Source: Polyangia bacterium (GTDB lineage Bacteria > Myxococcota_A > Polyangia > Nannocystales > Nannocystaceae). Taken from it: a DNA stretch of 64,000 nucleotides. The notes under the pieces were generated by a model. That model was given only the letters and a program-made list of their open reading frames with translations, was not told the DNA's origin and ran no database searches. The position numbers and the translations under genes were made by a program. Below, in pieces: positions 15,729-24,519 of the stretch; the stretch's first letter is position 1, and every line of letters starts with the position of its first letter. The DNA lies in assembly GCA_030424595.1 (NCBI GenBank), contig JAUHWG010000040.1, positions 1 through 64,000 on the forward strand, given 5' to 3'.

Positions 15729-15841
15729 AGCCCGGGCGAGGGCCGACCCTCGGCGGCCATCCTCGCTCCGCAGACGTCACCATGCACCCCGCCCACGGCC
15801 CGCCCTGGCCCGCACCCGCGGGCCTGGGGTAGCCTTGGTCC

Positions 15842-16450
15842 GTGGGGATCGATCGAGACGAGCGTCCTGGGGAGGGCGGCGCAGGCACTGATCACGAGGA
15901 GCCCGGACGTTCGCGCGTCGGAGCGCCGATCGTCCTCCTCTCGCGCCCGGTCTCGACGCCGACGCCGCTGCCGGCGATCTCCTCGACCCGGATGTACGAC
16001 GCGCTCAGCCGCGTGCCCCTCTTCGACGGCCTGACCCAGGCGCAGATCGCCCGCTTGGCGCGGATCGCCAGCGAGCGCCTCTACGGCTCGGGGGAGCTGA
16101 TCTTTCGCGTCGGCGATCCCAGCGAGGGCCTCTTCATCGTCCTCGAGGGCACGGTCAAGATCACGCGCTCGATCACCGACGTCGGCGAGGAGACCCTCGC
16201 GGTGCTGCGGACGGGCCAGCATTTTGGCGAGATGTCGCTCATCGACGACGACGCCACCCGCTCCGCCACCGCCACGGCGCACCACCGCGTCCGCGCGCTC
16301 CTCCTCCCCCGCCGTGACCTCCGCGACCTGATGTTCGTCGACCGCGAGCTCGCCCACGACCTGCTCTGGCGCTTCGTCCGTCGCCTGACCCGGCGGGTCC
16401 GCGAGACCAACGACCGCCTGGCGATGCTCTCGGGCTCGTCGAAGTTTTAA
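15842..16450 (+). CDS. Cyclic-nucleotide-binding domain protein
   Basis: Up to 202 residues. The cNMP-binding barrel begins at LSRVPLFDGLTQAQIARLAR and includes LIFRVGDPSEGLFIVLEGTVKI and the phosphate-binding cassette FGEMSLIDDDATRSATA with the Arg and Ser that contact the nucleotide. It ends in a helical tail (RVRETNDRLAML). No DNA-binding helix-turn-helix is present, so it is not a full CRP-type regulator; it may be a stand-alone sensor. The ATG at 15992, directly before YDALSRVPL, is an alternative start that would remove a 50-residue unstructured extension. It follows trxB by 113 bases. Confidence 0.85.
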   Translation: MGIDRDERPGEGGAGTDHEEPGRSRVGAPIVLLSRPVSTPTPLPAISSTRMYDALSRVPLFDGLTQAQIARLARIASERLYGSGELIFRVGDPSEGLFIVLEGTVKITRSITDVGEETLAVLRTGQHFGEMSLIDDDATRSATATAHHRVRALLLPRRDLRDLMFVDRELAHDLLWRFVRRLTRRVRETNDRLAMLSGSSKF

Positions 16451-16521
16451 GGTCAGGTCAGGTCGGGTCGGGTCGGGTCGGGTCGTCTCGTCTCGTCTCG
16501 TCTCGTCTCGTCTCGTCTCGT
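16451..16521. repeat. Pentanucleotide simple repeat
   Basis: Directly after the stop codon of the cNMP-binding gene, GGTCA (2 copies), GGTCG (4) and then TCTCG/GTCTC (about 7-8) follow without interruption. Perfect short-unit arrays this long suggest slippage-prone, recently expanded DNA. Confidence 0.9.
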
Positions 16522-16599
16522 CCACTCCCCAGGAGCAGCCGAGCAGAGCCGAGTTCCTACCTGTCCCCGAGGACTCGTGAAGCGCTCCCCGTCGTCGAC

Positions 16600-16732
16600 G
16601 CTAACACCCCCGAAGCGGGGCTCGCTTCGCCATCGCCTTCGAGATCGGCGCGACGCTCTTCGCCCTCCTGGAGCACATCTACCGCAGGACCTGGGCGGCG
16701 GAGGCGGCTCCCCCCAGGGTTCGCCCGAACGC
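16600..16732 (+). other. Possible remnant of a membrane-protein gene
   Basis: One frame reads RFAIAFEIGATLFALLEHIYRR (split here as RFAIAFEIGATLF and ALLEHIYRR), then Ala/Pro/Arg-rich sequence running into the 3' end of the GNAT gene on the other strand. The hydrophobic helix looks real, but there is no start codon in a sensible place and no recognisable family. I record it only as a possible gene fragment. Confidence 0.15.
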
Positions 16733-17167
16733 TCAGGTCGCCGGGCGGATCACGCTGCGCCGCAGCGAGCCGTCGGCGTAGGCGGCGAAGCTGCGCTTGC
16801 CGAGCCAGGCCGTGACCCCCTCGGCGTCCGGGTGGTTCTTCGGGATCACGTTGTAGAGGTAGAAAAAGCCGCGCGAGCGCGCCTCCTCCTCGAGCTTGCC
16901 GAGGATAAAGGTGCCGACGCCCTTGCCCTGGTGAGCCGGGTCGACGACCAGGAGGATCTCCGCGTCGCCCCAGGTCGAGTCCATCCAGCCGTAGCCGACG
17001 ATCTCCCCGTCGGCCTCGACGCGCCACCAATCACCGGGGATCAGATCGCCCTCCTTGAAGCGCGAGAGTTTGTCTACGCCGAGGCTCCCGGGCGCTGCGG
17101 CGGCGATCTGCCGCTTCTTGGCGGCGTCCCATTGGGGCGGGTTTTCATGGCTCCACGTAAAGGTCAT
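16733..17167 (-). CDS. GNAT-family N-acetyltransferase
   Basis: 144 residues. The acetyl-CoA-binding motif A is LLVVDPAHQGKGVGTFILGKLEEEA (Q-x-x-G-x-G/A inside it: QGKGVG). The following strand and helix (GFFYLYNVIPKN, AWLGKRSFAAYADGS) complete a single GNAT fold. Substrate unknown. The ATG at 17167 has GAGGAG 8 bases upstream; a longer frame starting at 17251 would add 28 Arg/Pro-rich residues and is less likely. The gene is divergent from glgC, with 400 bases between. Confidence 0.85.
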   Translation of the reverse strand: MTFTWSHENPPQWDAAKKRQIAAAAPGSLGVDKLSRFKEGDLIPGDWWRVEADGEIVGYGWMDSTWGDAEILLVVDPAHQGKGVGTFILGKLEEEARSRGFFYLYNVIPKNHPDAEGVTAWLGKRSFAAYADGSLRRSVIRPAT

Positions 17168-17570
17168 CGGCTTCTCCTCGGCTGCCCCGACGCGCCCCGA
17201 CGCGGGGCGGCTCGGCGCGAGTGCAGGACGCGGTGAGGATCTACGGGCCATCCGCGAGGGTCAAGGGCGCCCCCCCATCGTGCACTCTCTGCGCCCGCAA
17301 GACCTCTGCCTGGGCCTCCTCGTCCCCTCGCTCTGCGGACGATCCTCCGCGCGGGGGTCCCCCGTGACGAGCCGTGCGCGGACAGCGAGCAGGGCGATCG
17401 ACCCAGCGCATCGCTCCACACACCTCCCCCAGCTCCCGACGATCTCGCGATCGAATGGCGGCATTCGCGCGAACTCACGATGTTCCCTCACCCGACCGGC
17501 GCAGACCGGAGCCCCGTCGCCGTCGCCGTCACCGTATCCTCAGCGGCGAGGAACCAGAGGAGAAGACGCC
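17168..17570. other. Divergent intergenic region upstream of glgC
   Basis: About 400 bases between the GNAT and glgC start codons. Frames extend through it on both strands, but they look non-coding. Promoters for both genes must lie here; I cannot name convincing -35/-10 boxes. AGAGGAG upstream of 17571 is the glgC ribosome-binding site. Confidence 0.4.
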
Positions 17571-18980
17571 ATGCCCAGCTACATCGCCCGGACCGCTTGC
17601 ATGATCATGGCCGGGGGCAAGGGATCACGCCTCGGACCGCTGACGAGTCACCGCGCCAAGCCCTCAGTGCCCTTCGCCGGCCGCTACCGGATCATCGACT
17701 TCGTCCTCTCGAATTTCCTGAACTCGGGCTACCGGCGCCTCTATGTGCTGACCCAGTACATGGCGAGCTCGCTGATCAAGCACATCAACCGCAACTGGCA
17801 CCTCGACGGCTTTAGCCAGTACATCGAGATCGTCCCGGCGCAAATGCGCATGGGCAACCACTGGTACCGCGGGACCGCCGACAGCATCTATCAAAACCTC
17901 AACCTGGTCCGCGACTCCAGGGCTGAGCACGTCGCGGTCTTCGGCGGCGACCACATCTACAAGTTCGCGATCGACCAGATGGAGGAGGCCCACGTCGAGC
18001 GCAACGCCGACCTCACGGTCGCCGCCTTCCCGGTCCCCAAGGATCAGGCCCACCACTTCGGCGTGATCCAGATCGACGAAGAGGGGCGGATCGTCGGCTT
18101 CCAGGAGAAGCCGCAGGAGAACGCCAAGACGATCCCCGGCCGGCCCGACTGGTGCCTGGTCAGCATGGGCAACTACTTCTTCCGCGCCGACGTGCTCGCG
18201 CGGGTCCTCACCGAGGACGCCAACGATCCCAATTCGGCGCACGACTTCGGCAAGAACGTGATCCCGAAGATGGTCGCCGAGGGTCGGCGGGTCTTCATCT
18301 ACGACTTCGGCAAGAACACGATCCCCGGCGAGCCCGAGACCGCCGCCCCCTACTGGCGCGACGTCGGCACCATCGAGAGCTACTTCCAGGCGAACATGGA
18401 GGTCCGCTCGCGGCTGCCGGCGATCAACCTCTACAACCGGCAGTGGCGGATCCGGACCGCCCAGCGCGACTACCCGCCGGCCCGCTTCGTCCGCGACGGC
18501 GACCAGACCTCCGCCGACGTCGATGACTCGCTCGTCTGCGAGGGATCGATCGTCGCTTCGGCGACCCTGCGCCGGGTCGTCCTCGGCTACGACACCTACG
18601 TCCACGCCGGCAGCGAGGTCGAGGACGCGGTGATCCTCTCGGGTTGCAACGTCGGCGCCAACAGCCGCCTGCGCCGGGTGCTGATGGACAAGAACTGCTC
18701 GATCGAGCCGGGCGCGGAGATCGGCGTCGAGCCCGAGCGTGACCGCGAGCGCTTCCCGTTCATCACCGAGTCCGGGATCATCGTCCTCCCCAAGGGCACC
18801 CGCGTGCCGAAGGACGGCCCCATCGAGCTCGCCCACGACATGGACTTCTTGATGCGCAACGACGCCGCGACCTCGAGCTCGCTGATCGCCAGCGACGGTC
18901 GCTACGCGGTCTCCGAGCGCGAGCGCCACTCGTTCGAGTCCTCCGGCCCGCGCTACACCAAGTACAGCGGCCAGAAGTAG
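17571..18980 (+). CDS. glgC: Glucose-1-phosphate adenylyltransferase
   Basis: 469 residues, slightly longer than the 420-430 usual in bacteria. It makes ADP-glucose from ATP and glucose-1-phosphate, the committed step of glycogen synthesis. The nucleotidyltransferase motif IMAGGKGSRLGPLTSHRAKP (residues 12-31), the catalytic-loop VFGGDHIYK, the sugar-phosphate-binding FQEKP and the FVLSNFLNSG helix are all present. The C-terminal part is a left-handed beta-helix (repeats around VCEGSIV, VVLGYDTYVHAGSEV, VILSGCNVGA). The ATG at 17571 is preceded by AGAGGAG. It is followed 147 bases later by glgA in the same direction. Allosteric residues cannot be judged by eye. Confidence 0.95.
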   Translation: MPSYIARTACMIMAGGKGSRLGPLTSHRAKPSVPFAGRYRIIDFVLSNFLNSGYRRLYVLTQYMASSLIKHINRNWHLDGFSQYIEIVPAQMRMGNHWYRGTADSIYQNLNLVRDSRAEHVAVFGGDHIYKFAIDQMEEAHVERNADLTVAAFPVPKDQAHHFGVIQIDEEGRIVGFQEKPQENAKTIPGRPDWCLVSMGNYFFRADVLARVLTEDANDPNSAHDFGKNVIPKMVAEGRRVFIYDFGKNTIPGEPETAAPYWRDVGTIESYFQANMEVRSRLPAINLYNRQWRIRTAQRDYPPARFVRDGDQTSADVDDSLVCEGSIVASATLRRVVLGYDTYVHAGSEVEDAVILSGCNVGANSRLRRVLMDKNCSIEPGAEIGVEPERDRERFPFITESGIIVLPKGTRVPKDGPIELAHDMDFLMRNDAATSSSLIASDGRYAVSERERHSFESSGPRYTKYSGQK

Positions 18981-19127
18981 CCGCGAGTGAAGACCTGGGC
19001 GGAGCGCCTCCCCCGACGAACCTCAGCCCGGGGCTCCGCAGGGGGAGACGTCGAGCGCCCGCCCGCCGCCGAGCGACCGCGACGCGACGCCCCCCTGCAA
19101 AGTCACCCTCACGAAGAGACCCGACCG

Positions 19128-20627
19128 ATGCCCCTCAAGATCGCCCTCATCGCCTCTGAAGCTGTCCCTTGGTGCAAGAGCGGCGGGCTCGCGGACGTCG
19201 TCGGCGCCCTGCCGCGGGCGCTGATCGAGGCCGCCGCCGAGGGTGGCGGCGACGCCGTCCAGGTCGCGCTCTTCCTGCCGCTGCACCGCCAGGTCCGCGA
19301 GCACCTCGGCCGCAGCGAGAGGTCGGTCGAGGACACCGGGATCGCCCTGCGGGTGCCGATGGGCCTCGGCTGCAGCGAGCCTGTGCGGATCTTCCGGGCC
19401 ACGGGCGACGCCGGCGAGTCGGTCTTCCTCATCGACGCGCCCCACCGCTTCGACCGCGAGGGCCTCTACAACGACGCCGAAAACCGCTCCTTCGGCGACA
19501 ACGGCGAGCGCTTCGCCCTCCTGTGCCGGGCGGCGCTCGAGGTGATGCCGCACCTGATGGGCGGGGCGCCGGACATCATCCACGCCCACGACTGGCAGGC
19601 CGCCCTCGCGCCGGTCTACCTCGAACACCGCTACCGGCGCTCGATGCCGCACACCCGCTCCCTGCTGACGATCCACAACCTCGCCTACCAGGGCCTGCTG
19701 CCGGCCTCCGCCGGCGGATACCTCGACCTGGACGACGACTTCTTCCGGATGGAGCGCGGCGAGTACTACGGCAACATCAACCTGCTCAAGGGCGGCATGG
19801 CCTACGCCGACGCGGTGACCACCGTCTCCCCGAGCTACGCCGACGAGGTGAGGACGCCGCGCTTCGGCTGTGAGCTCGACGGCTTCATCCGCGCCCACGT
19901 CCCGGTCCACGGGATCCTCAACGGCATCGACGTCGAGAGCTGGGATCCGAGCGCCGACCCGGCCCTGGCGGCGCGCTACGACGCGGACGACATCCGCGGC
20001 AAGGCGACCTGCCGCGCCGCCCTGGCCGAGGCCGCGGGACTCCAGCTCCAGCCCGGCGAGGCGCTCCTCGGCGTCGTCTCCAGGCTCGCCGGGCAGAAGG
20101 GGCTCGACCTCGTCGCCGATCTGGTCCCCGAGCTGTCGGGGCTGGGCGCCCGCCTGGTCCTCCTCGGCGACGGCGACCCGGCCCTGGAGGATCGCTTTCG
20201 CTGGCTGAGCAACACCTTCTCGCAGCACCTGACGATCCGCCTGGGCTTTGACCCGGCGCTCGCCCGCCGCCTGATCGCCGGCTCGGACATGCTGCTCCTC
20301 CCCAGCCGCTTCGAGCCCTGCGGCCTGACCCAGCTCTACGCCATGCGCTACGGCACCGTCCCCGTCGTCCACGCCGTCGGCGGCCTCCGGGACACGGTCA
20401 TCGATCCCGGCGACGCGGCCCTAGCCCGCGGCGAGGGGACCGGCTTTCGCTTCGAGCACCCGACCGTCGACGGCCTGCGCTGGGCCCTGCGTCGAGCCCT
20501 GCGGATGCACCGTGAGGACCCCGCCGGGTGGCGCACGCTCATCCGCACCGGGATGACGCAGGACTTCTCCTGGGCCCGCTCGGCCCGGGCCTACCTCGAC
20601 CTCTACCGCCGCGCGCTCGCGGCCTAG
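19128..20627 (+). CDS. glgA: Glycogen synthase (GT5, ADP-glucose)
   Basis: 499 residues. It transfers glucose from ADP-glucose to the non-reducing end of an alpha-1,4-glucan. The N-terminal substrate motif is KSGGLADVVGALP (residues 17-29). DIIHAHDWQAAL, LTIHNLAYQG and the C-terminal nucleotide-binding LVGVVSRLAGQKG-like segment (LLGVVSRLAGQKGLDL) follow, then SRFEPCGLTQLYAMRYG with the catalytic Glu and VHAVGGLRDTV. Typical GT5 length and order. The ATG at 19128 is chosen because upstream in-frame sequence is Arg/Pro-rich. Gene order with glgC implies one glycogen operon; glgB and glgP are not in the window. Confidence 0.95.
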   Translation: MPLKIALIASEAVPWCKSGGLADVVGALPRALIEAAAEGGGDAVQVALFLPLHRQVREHLGRSERSVEDTGIALRVPMGLGCSEPVRIFRATGDAGESVFLIDAPHRFDREGLYNDAENRSFGDNGERFALLCRAALEVMPHLMGGAPDIIHAHDWQAALAPVYLEHRYRRSMPHTRSLLTIHNLAYQGLLPASAGGYLDLDDDFFRMERGEYYGNINLLKGGMAYADAVTTVSPSYADEVRTPRFGCELDGFIRAHVPVHGILNGIDVESWDPSADPALAARYDADDIRGKATCRAALAEAAGLQLQPGEALLGVVSRLAGQKGLDLVADLVPELSGLGARLVLLGDGDPALEDRFRWLSNTFSQHLTIRLGFDPALARRLIAGSDMLLLPSRFEPCGLTQLYAMRYGTVPVVHAVGGLRDTVIDPGDAALARGEGTGFRFEHPTVDGLRWALRRALRMHREDPAGWRTLIRTGMTQDFSWARSARAYLDLYRRALAA

Positions 20628-20927
20628 AAACCAACCGCCCTGCTCGGGCTGCTAGAGCGCGGCGCCGCGGCGTCGCGCCGTGTCCTGGAGAACTCTGAGC
20701 GGCGGCGAGCGGTCCACGTCGAGGTCGCGATGCCGCGGCGTCGATAGGTCCGTGAGGCGCGTGCGGTAGGAGTGCTCCTGCCGCAGCTCGCGGCGCGATG
20801 CAGAGCCCCCTAGACGCTGACCAGCAGACGCCGAGCGGCTGCGAGCCCGTCGCGAGCGCGAGCGGGACGACGCGCGCGCAGGAGGCCGACCCCCTCAGCC
20901 GCGGGCGCTCTCTGGTACCGTAGCGCC
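20628..20927. other. Intergenic region after glgA
   Basis: About 300 bases without a supported gene. It opens with CTAG and has GGGCTGCTAG near 20645, possible traces of the CTAGCAG repeat family. The rest is GC-rich sequence with short inverted segments and no recognisable motif. Confidence 0.35.
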
Positions 20928-22622
20928 ATGCCGAAGCCCCGCCTGAGCGCGCTCCTCCGCACAGCCCTGGCTTCGGGCCTCGTCGTCGCCTGCAACGGCG
21001 GGGCTGAGGGCAGCGCGACCGCGACCGCCGGGACGGACTCCGACTCCGACTCCGACTCCGGCGCCGGGACTGGATCGCCCGAGGCCTGCGGCGATCCGGG
21101 GGCCATCTGCATCAGCCCCAACCGCGACGTCGACGTTCTCTTCATCATCGACAACTCGGGCTCGATGGCGGAGGAGCAGGCGCGCCTCGCCGCCAACTTC
21201 TCCAGCTTCATCGACGTCCTCGAGGATCCGCGGGTCAACGCCGACTACCGGATCGCGATCACGACGACCGACATGGGCAACCCCGCGTGCACGGGCGGCT
21301 CCGCCGAGCGGGGGGCGCTGGTTCTCTCCTCCTGCCGCGATCGCGTCGACCAGGGCGACTTCATCTTCGAGGGGGTGGATCCGCCGGTCGACGCCGCCTA
21401 CGCCTGCACCGACCTCTGCACCAAGACCGACGCCGAGCTCCAGCTCCTCCCCACGAGCACGGACAAGGACGGGGTCGACAAGCCGAGGCCGTGGATCGAG
21501 CGCATCTACGGCAGCACCAACCTCCCCGCGGGCGTGACGACGACCGAGGCCTTCCAGTGCTTCGGCCCCCAGGGGATCAGCGGCTGCGGCTTCGAGTCCC
21601 CGCTCGAGAGCCTCGTCCAGGCGACCGGCCGGATCGCCGACCCCGACGACCCGAGCTACGGCTTCCTCCGCGACAACGCGCTCCTCTCGATCGTCATCCT
21701 CACCGACGAGCTCGACTGCTCCTACAACCCGGAGTTCTCGAGCATCTTCACCAACAACAAGGTCTTCTGGAACGACCCGGGCGACCCCTACGCGACCTCG
21801 GCGGCCTGCTGGCGCGCCGGCGTGGCGTGCGACAACCCGGGGCCCGACTACGGCGATTGCGCGGCCGAGAACTACGACAGCTCCGGCCTCCCAGGCGCCG
21901 ACCCGACCGACGCCGTGCTCCTGCCGATGAGCCGCTTCATCGATCAGATCCAGGCGATCGAGGACGCCAAGCGGACGATCAACGCCGACGCTGAGGTCTT
22001 CGTCTCCGTCATCGCGGGGGTCCCCGAGGGCTATCCGGCGACGCCGCTCATCTACAGCGGCGACGGCGACGAGGGCTTCATCGATCTCTACGGCGTAGCT
22101 CCTGGCTGTAGCGCCCTGGCCGGCGGTGACGCGCTGCCGCCGGTCCGCCTCCGGGAGTTCGCCGAGGCGCTCTCGATCGACGGTGAGCCCAACCTCTTCT
22201 CGATCTGCGCCGACGACTACAGCCCCGCGCTCCAGGCGATCGCGGAGCGGATGGGGGACAAGATCAAGCCCGCGTGCATCCCGGGCTGCGTCGCCGACAG
22301 CGATCCACAGACGCCGCTCGTCGAGCCGACCTGCACTTTTTACAACACCGACCCGGAGACCAAAGAGGTCACCGAGATCCCAGCCTGTACCCTCCAGGGC
22401 GGCGAGTGGCTGCCTCCTGCGCCGGCGACGATCTGCCACCGCGTTCTCACGGATGACGATGACCTGACCCCAGAGACAGACGATGATCTCTCCGACTTCT
22501 GCGCGGACGTCGGCGCGAACGCGGAGCTTCTCCTCGTCAACACCGGCGGGACCAAGCCCCAGACGACCTACAGCTGTGAGCTCGCCCAGGATCCGATGAC
22601 GACCTGCCCCGGGCTCGGCTAG
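20928..22622 (+). CDS. VWA-like surface lipoprotein
   Basis: 564 residues. The signal peptide ends ASGLVVAC (lipobox), followed by an Asp-Ser tether (three Asp-Ser pairs). The conserved part starts with VLFIIDNSGSMAEEQARLA, the MIDAS metal-binding motif (D-x-S-x-S) of von Willebrand factor A domains, followed by ADYRIAITTTDMG and ILTDELDCS. Many cysteines in the second half suggest disulphides. Such lipoproteins are common in Myxococcota and probably bind ligands or matrix at the cell surface; the partner is unknown. Start ATG at 20928 fits the signal peptide. Transcribed alone. Confidence 0.85.
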   Translation: MPKPRLSALLRTALASGLVVACNGGAEGSATATAGTDSDSDSDSGAGTGSPEACGDPGAICISPNRDVDVLFIIDNSGSMAEEQARLAANFSSFIDVLEDPRVNADYRIAITTTDMGNPACTGGSAERGALVLSSCRDRVDQGDFIFEGVDPPVDAAYACTDLCTKTDAELQLLPTSTDKDGVDKPRPWIERIYGSTNLPAGVTTTEAFQCFGPQGISGCGFESPLESLVQATGRIADPDDPSYGFLRDNALLSIVILTDELDCSYNPEFSSIFTNNKVFWNDPGDPYATSAACWRAGVACDNPGPDYGDCAAENYDSSGLPGADPTDAVLLPMSRFIDQIQAIEDAKRTINADAEVFVSVIAGVPEGYPATPLIYSGDGDEGFIDLYGVAPGCSALAGGDALPPVRLREFAEALSIDGEPNLFSICADDYSPALQAIAERMGDKIKPACIPGCVADSDPQTPLVEPTCTFYNTDPETKEVTEIPACTLQGGEWLPPAPATICHRVLTDDDDLTPETDDDLSDFCADVGANAELLLVNTGGTKPQTTYSCELAQDPMTTCPGLG

Positions 22623-22757
22623 GCCTGGAAGAGGCGCGGGTGGGGCTCCGTCGGCGCACTCCGTCACCACGTCCATGACCGCAGCGTCCCCGGCGGAGTG
22701 GCAGGTCCCTGCCCTCGCCCCGTCGGCGCGCGAGCACAGGAGCGCGCCCGCCGATGC

Positions 22758-23552
22758 CTAGGCGCGGAGCGCTTTGCCGGCCGCCGCCGGCAGGGCCTGG
22801 ACCGCGCCGCCCTTGGCCGTCGCGCTCCAGCTCGCCTTGAACGCGGCCTTCTGCGTCGGCAGCAGGCCCTTGCCGCCGCCCCAGCGCGACATGCCCTTGC
22901 GCCGGGCGTCGAGCGCGAGCGCGTAGCAGATCTCGGGCAACGAGAGGCCGGCGCGGATCTCCCGGAGGTTGATCCCACAGCCGCCGCCGCAGCAGGCGTT
23001 CTCGAAGATGTAGGCGCCGTTGGCGATCCACGGCGCCATCCCCAGCGCGACCCCGGCGAGCTCCGCTGCGGCCTCGTCGTCGAGGGTCGCGATCGTCTCC
23101 GAGGGGCCCGCGTGCATCAGGCCGATCCGACCGATCTCGCGGGCGATGCTCGCCATCAGCAGCTCCTTCACCCGAAAGAGACCGCCGCTGACGAGGACGA
23201 TCTTCTCGTCGGCTCCGCGGGCGAAGGTGTGCATCAGGTGACCGGTCGGATCGCCGACCGGCTGAAAGCCCGGCGGCACCGACGGATTGCCTGGCTCCAT
23301 CTCCAGGAGCGTGAACTCGACATCGCCCTGGCCGACCTCCTCCTGGAGCCCGCAGATCAGCTCGAAGAGGCTGTCGAGGTCGGTCGCCGCCGGCAAGCCG
23401 CGGGGCTTCGGATCGGCGAGCCAGCGCGGCGCCAGCGCGGCCGCGCCGAGGTGGTTGATGATGTCTACCAGCGCCTCCGCCAGCCATCCCCGGGTCTCGT
23501 CGTCGGGGATAAAGCGGGGGGCCGATGCGGCGGCGGCCGAACCAAAGATCAT
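22758..23552 (-). CDS. Uncharacterised protein, degenerate zincin-like layout
   Basis: 264 residues, apparently soluble. The middle has MASIAREIGRIGLMH, then an acidic stretch (TLDDEAAAELAGVALGMAPWIANGAYIFE), a cysteine cluster ACCGGGCG (about residue 187) and PEICYALAL. This spacing reminds me of a family of uncharacterised proteins with an HExxH-like helix followed by TDL..GLGIF.AN and GYALA, but here the HExxH is replaced by REIGR, so metal catalysis is doubtful. No neighbour in the same operon. Function unknown; the family link is tentative. Confidence 0.65.
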   Translation of the reverse strand: MIFGSAAAASAPRFIPDDETRGWLAEALVDIINHLGAAALAPRWLADPKPRGLPAATDLDSLFELICGLQEEVGQGDVEFTLLEMEPGNPSVPPGFQPVGDPTGHLMHTFARGADEKIVLVSGGLFRVKELLMASIAREIGRIGLMHAGPSETIATLDDEAAAELAGVALGMAPWIANGAYIFENACCGGGCGINLREIRAGLSLPEICYALALDARRKGMSRWGGGKGLLPTQKAAFKASWSATAKGGAVQALPAAAGKALRA

Positions 23553-23754
23553 GCCCCGAAGATAGCGCGTGGAGCTGGCCGGGGCCCCTCCTCACCGCTG
23601 GCAATCTCGATCGACCGTGTGGGCAGAATTGGACACCCCGGCACACGTGGACCCCCTGCGGACCCAAGAAGCGCCGAGCGCGCAGGTTTCCCCAGACAGG
23701 CTTTGGCGTCACACTGGAGATCGACGTGACCTGGCCAACGTTCATGGGGTGGTG

Positions 23755-24435
23755 GTGAGTCGGGTGACAAGGCGGCGCTCGTTGGCGCTGCTCGCCGGTG
23801 CGGCGGTCGCCCTCATCGGCGCCGACGCTCAGGCGGGCGGCGGGCACAGGGTCCCGGACCTTCGCCGCGACCCCAGCCAGCGCCCCAAGCGGAGCGGCGC
23901 GGCGATGATCACCATCCCGTTGACGGTCCACCTCGCGGCCTCCGAGGAGCATCCCGCGGCGACCATGCGCCGGCTCGAGCGCGGCCTCGAGGAGGCCAAC
24001 GCGGCGATGAGCCCCTACGGCCTGCGGGTGAAGGTCCGCGAGCTGCGGCGGATGCCCGAGGGCTACGGCTCGATCACCCGCCGCCGTGACCGGCGACGGA
24101 TCGCCGGCTACGCGCCGCCGGACGGCTCGGTCCACGTCTTCATGGTCGACACGCTGGAGCTTCGCGGAGGACGTCGCGGCGACAGGTCTGTGCGCGGCCT
24201 CCACTGGCGCTATCGCGGGATCCTCCGCCGCCTCCGCCAGCGCGAGTACGTCGTCGTCAGCTCGGACGCTCCGGCGACCACCCTCGCCCACGAGCTCGGC
24301 CATCGCTTCGGGCTCAGCCACACGCAGGCCGAGGAGAACCTGATGTGCTCCTGTCGTCGGGGACCGCGACAGATCTTCACGCCGGAGCAGGGAGCGACGC
24401 TCCGCCGCGGGGTACGCTCCTTCCTCAGCCCCTGA
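23755..24435 (+). CDS. Secreted zinc metalloprotease-like protein (HExxHxxGxxH)
   Basis: About 226 residues. A basic n-region (RVTRRRSL) and ALLAGAAVALIGADAQA form a Sec or Tat-like signal peptide with a type I cleavage site. The C-terminal half contains TTLAHELGHRFGLSHTQ, the extended zinc-binding motif of metzincins with all three His and the catalytic Glu. MCSCRRGPR follows where the Met-turn is expected (ENLMCS). It is probably a small secreted or periplasmic protease. GTG at 23755 or 23764 is the likely start; the longer frame from 23569 reads through unrelated sequence. Confidence 0.8.
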   Translation: MSRVTRRRSLALLAGAAVALIGADAQAGGGHRVPDLRRDPSQRPKRSGAAMITIPLTVHLAASEEHPAATMRRLERGLEEANAAMSPYGLRVKVRELRRMPEGYGSITRRRDRRRIAGYAPPDGSVHVFMVDTLELRGGRRGDRSVRGLHWRYRGILRRLRQREYVVVSSDAPATTLAHELGHRFGLSHTQAEENLMCSCRRGPRQIFTPEQGATLRRGVRSFLSP

Positions 24436-24519
24436 GCGAGCCCCGGGCCAGCCTCCGAGCAACAACACCAGCCGACACCCTGCGGCCTTTGTGTGGCACA
24501 TAGGTGAGGGCAGCCCGCG

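Noticed and set aside
16451..16521. Origin-type iterons
   Set aside because: Units are only five bases, with no DnaA boxes, AT-rich stretch or replication gene nearby.
20650..20830. A leftward frame with protein-like sequence ending near 20654 (YRTRLTDLSTPRHRDLDV)
   Set aside because: No start codon or ribosome site and no recognisable family; could be chance in GC-rich DNA.
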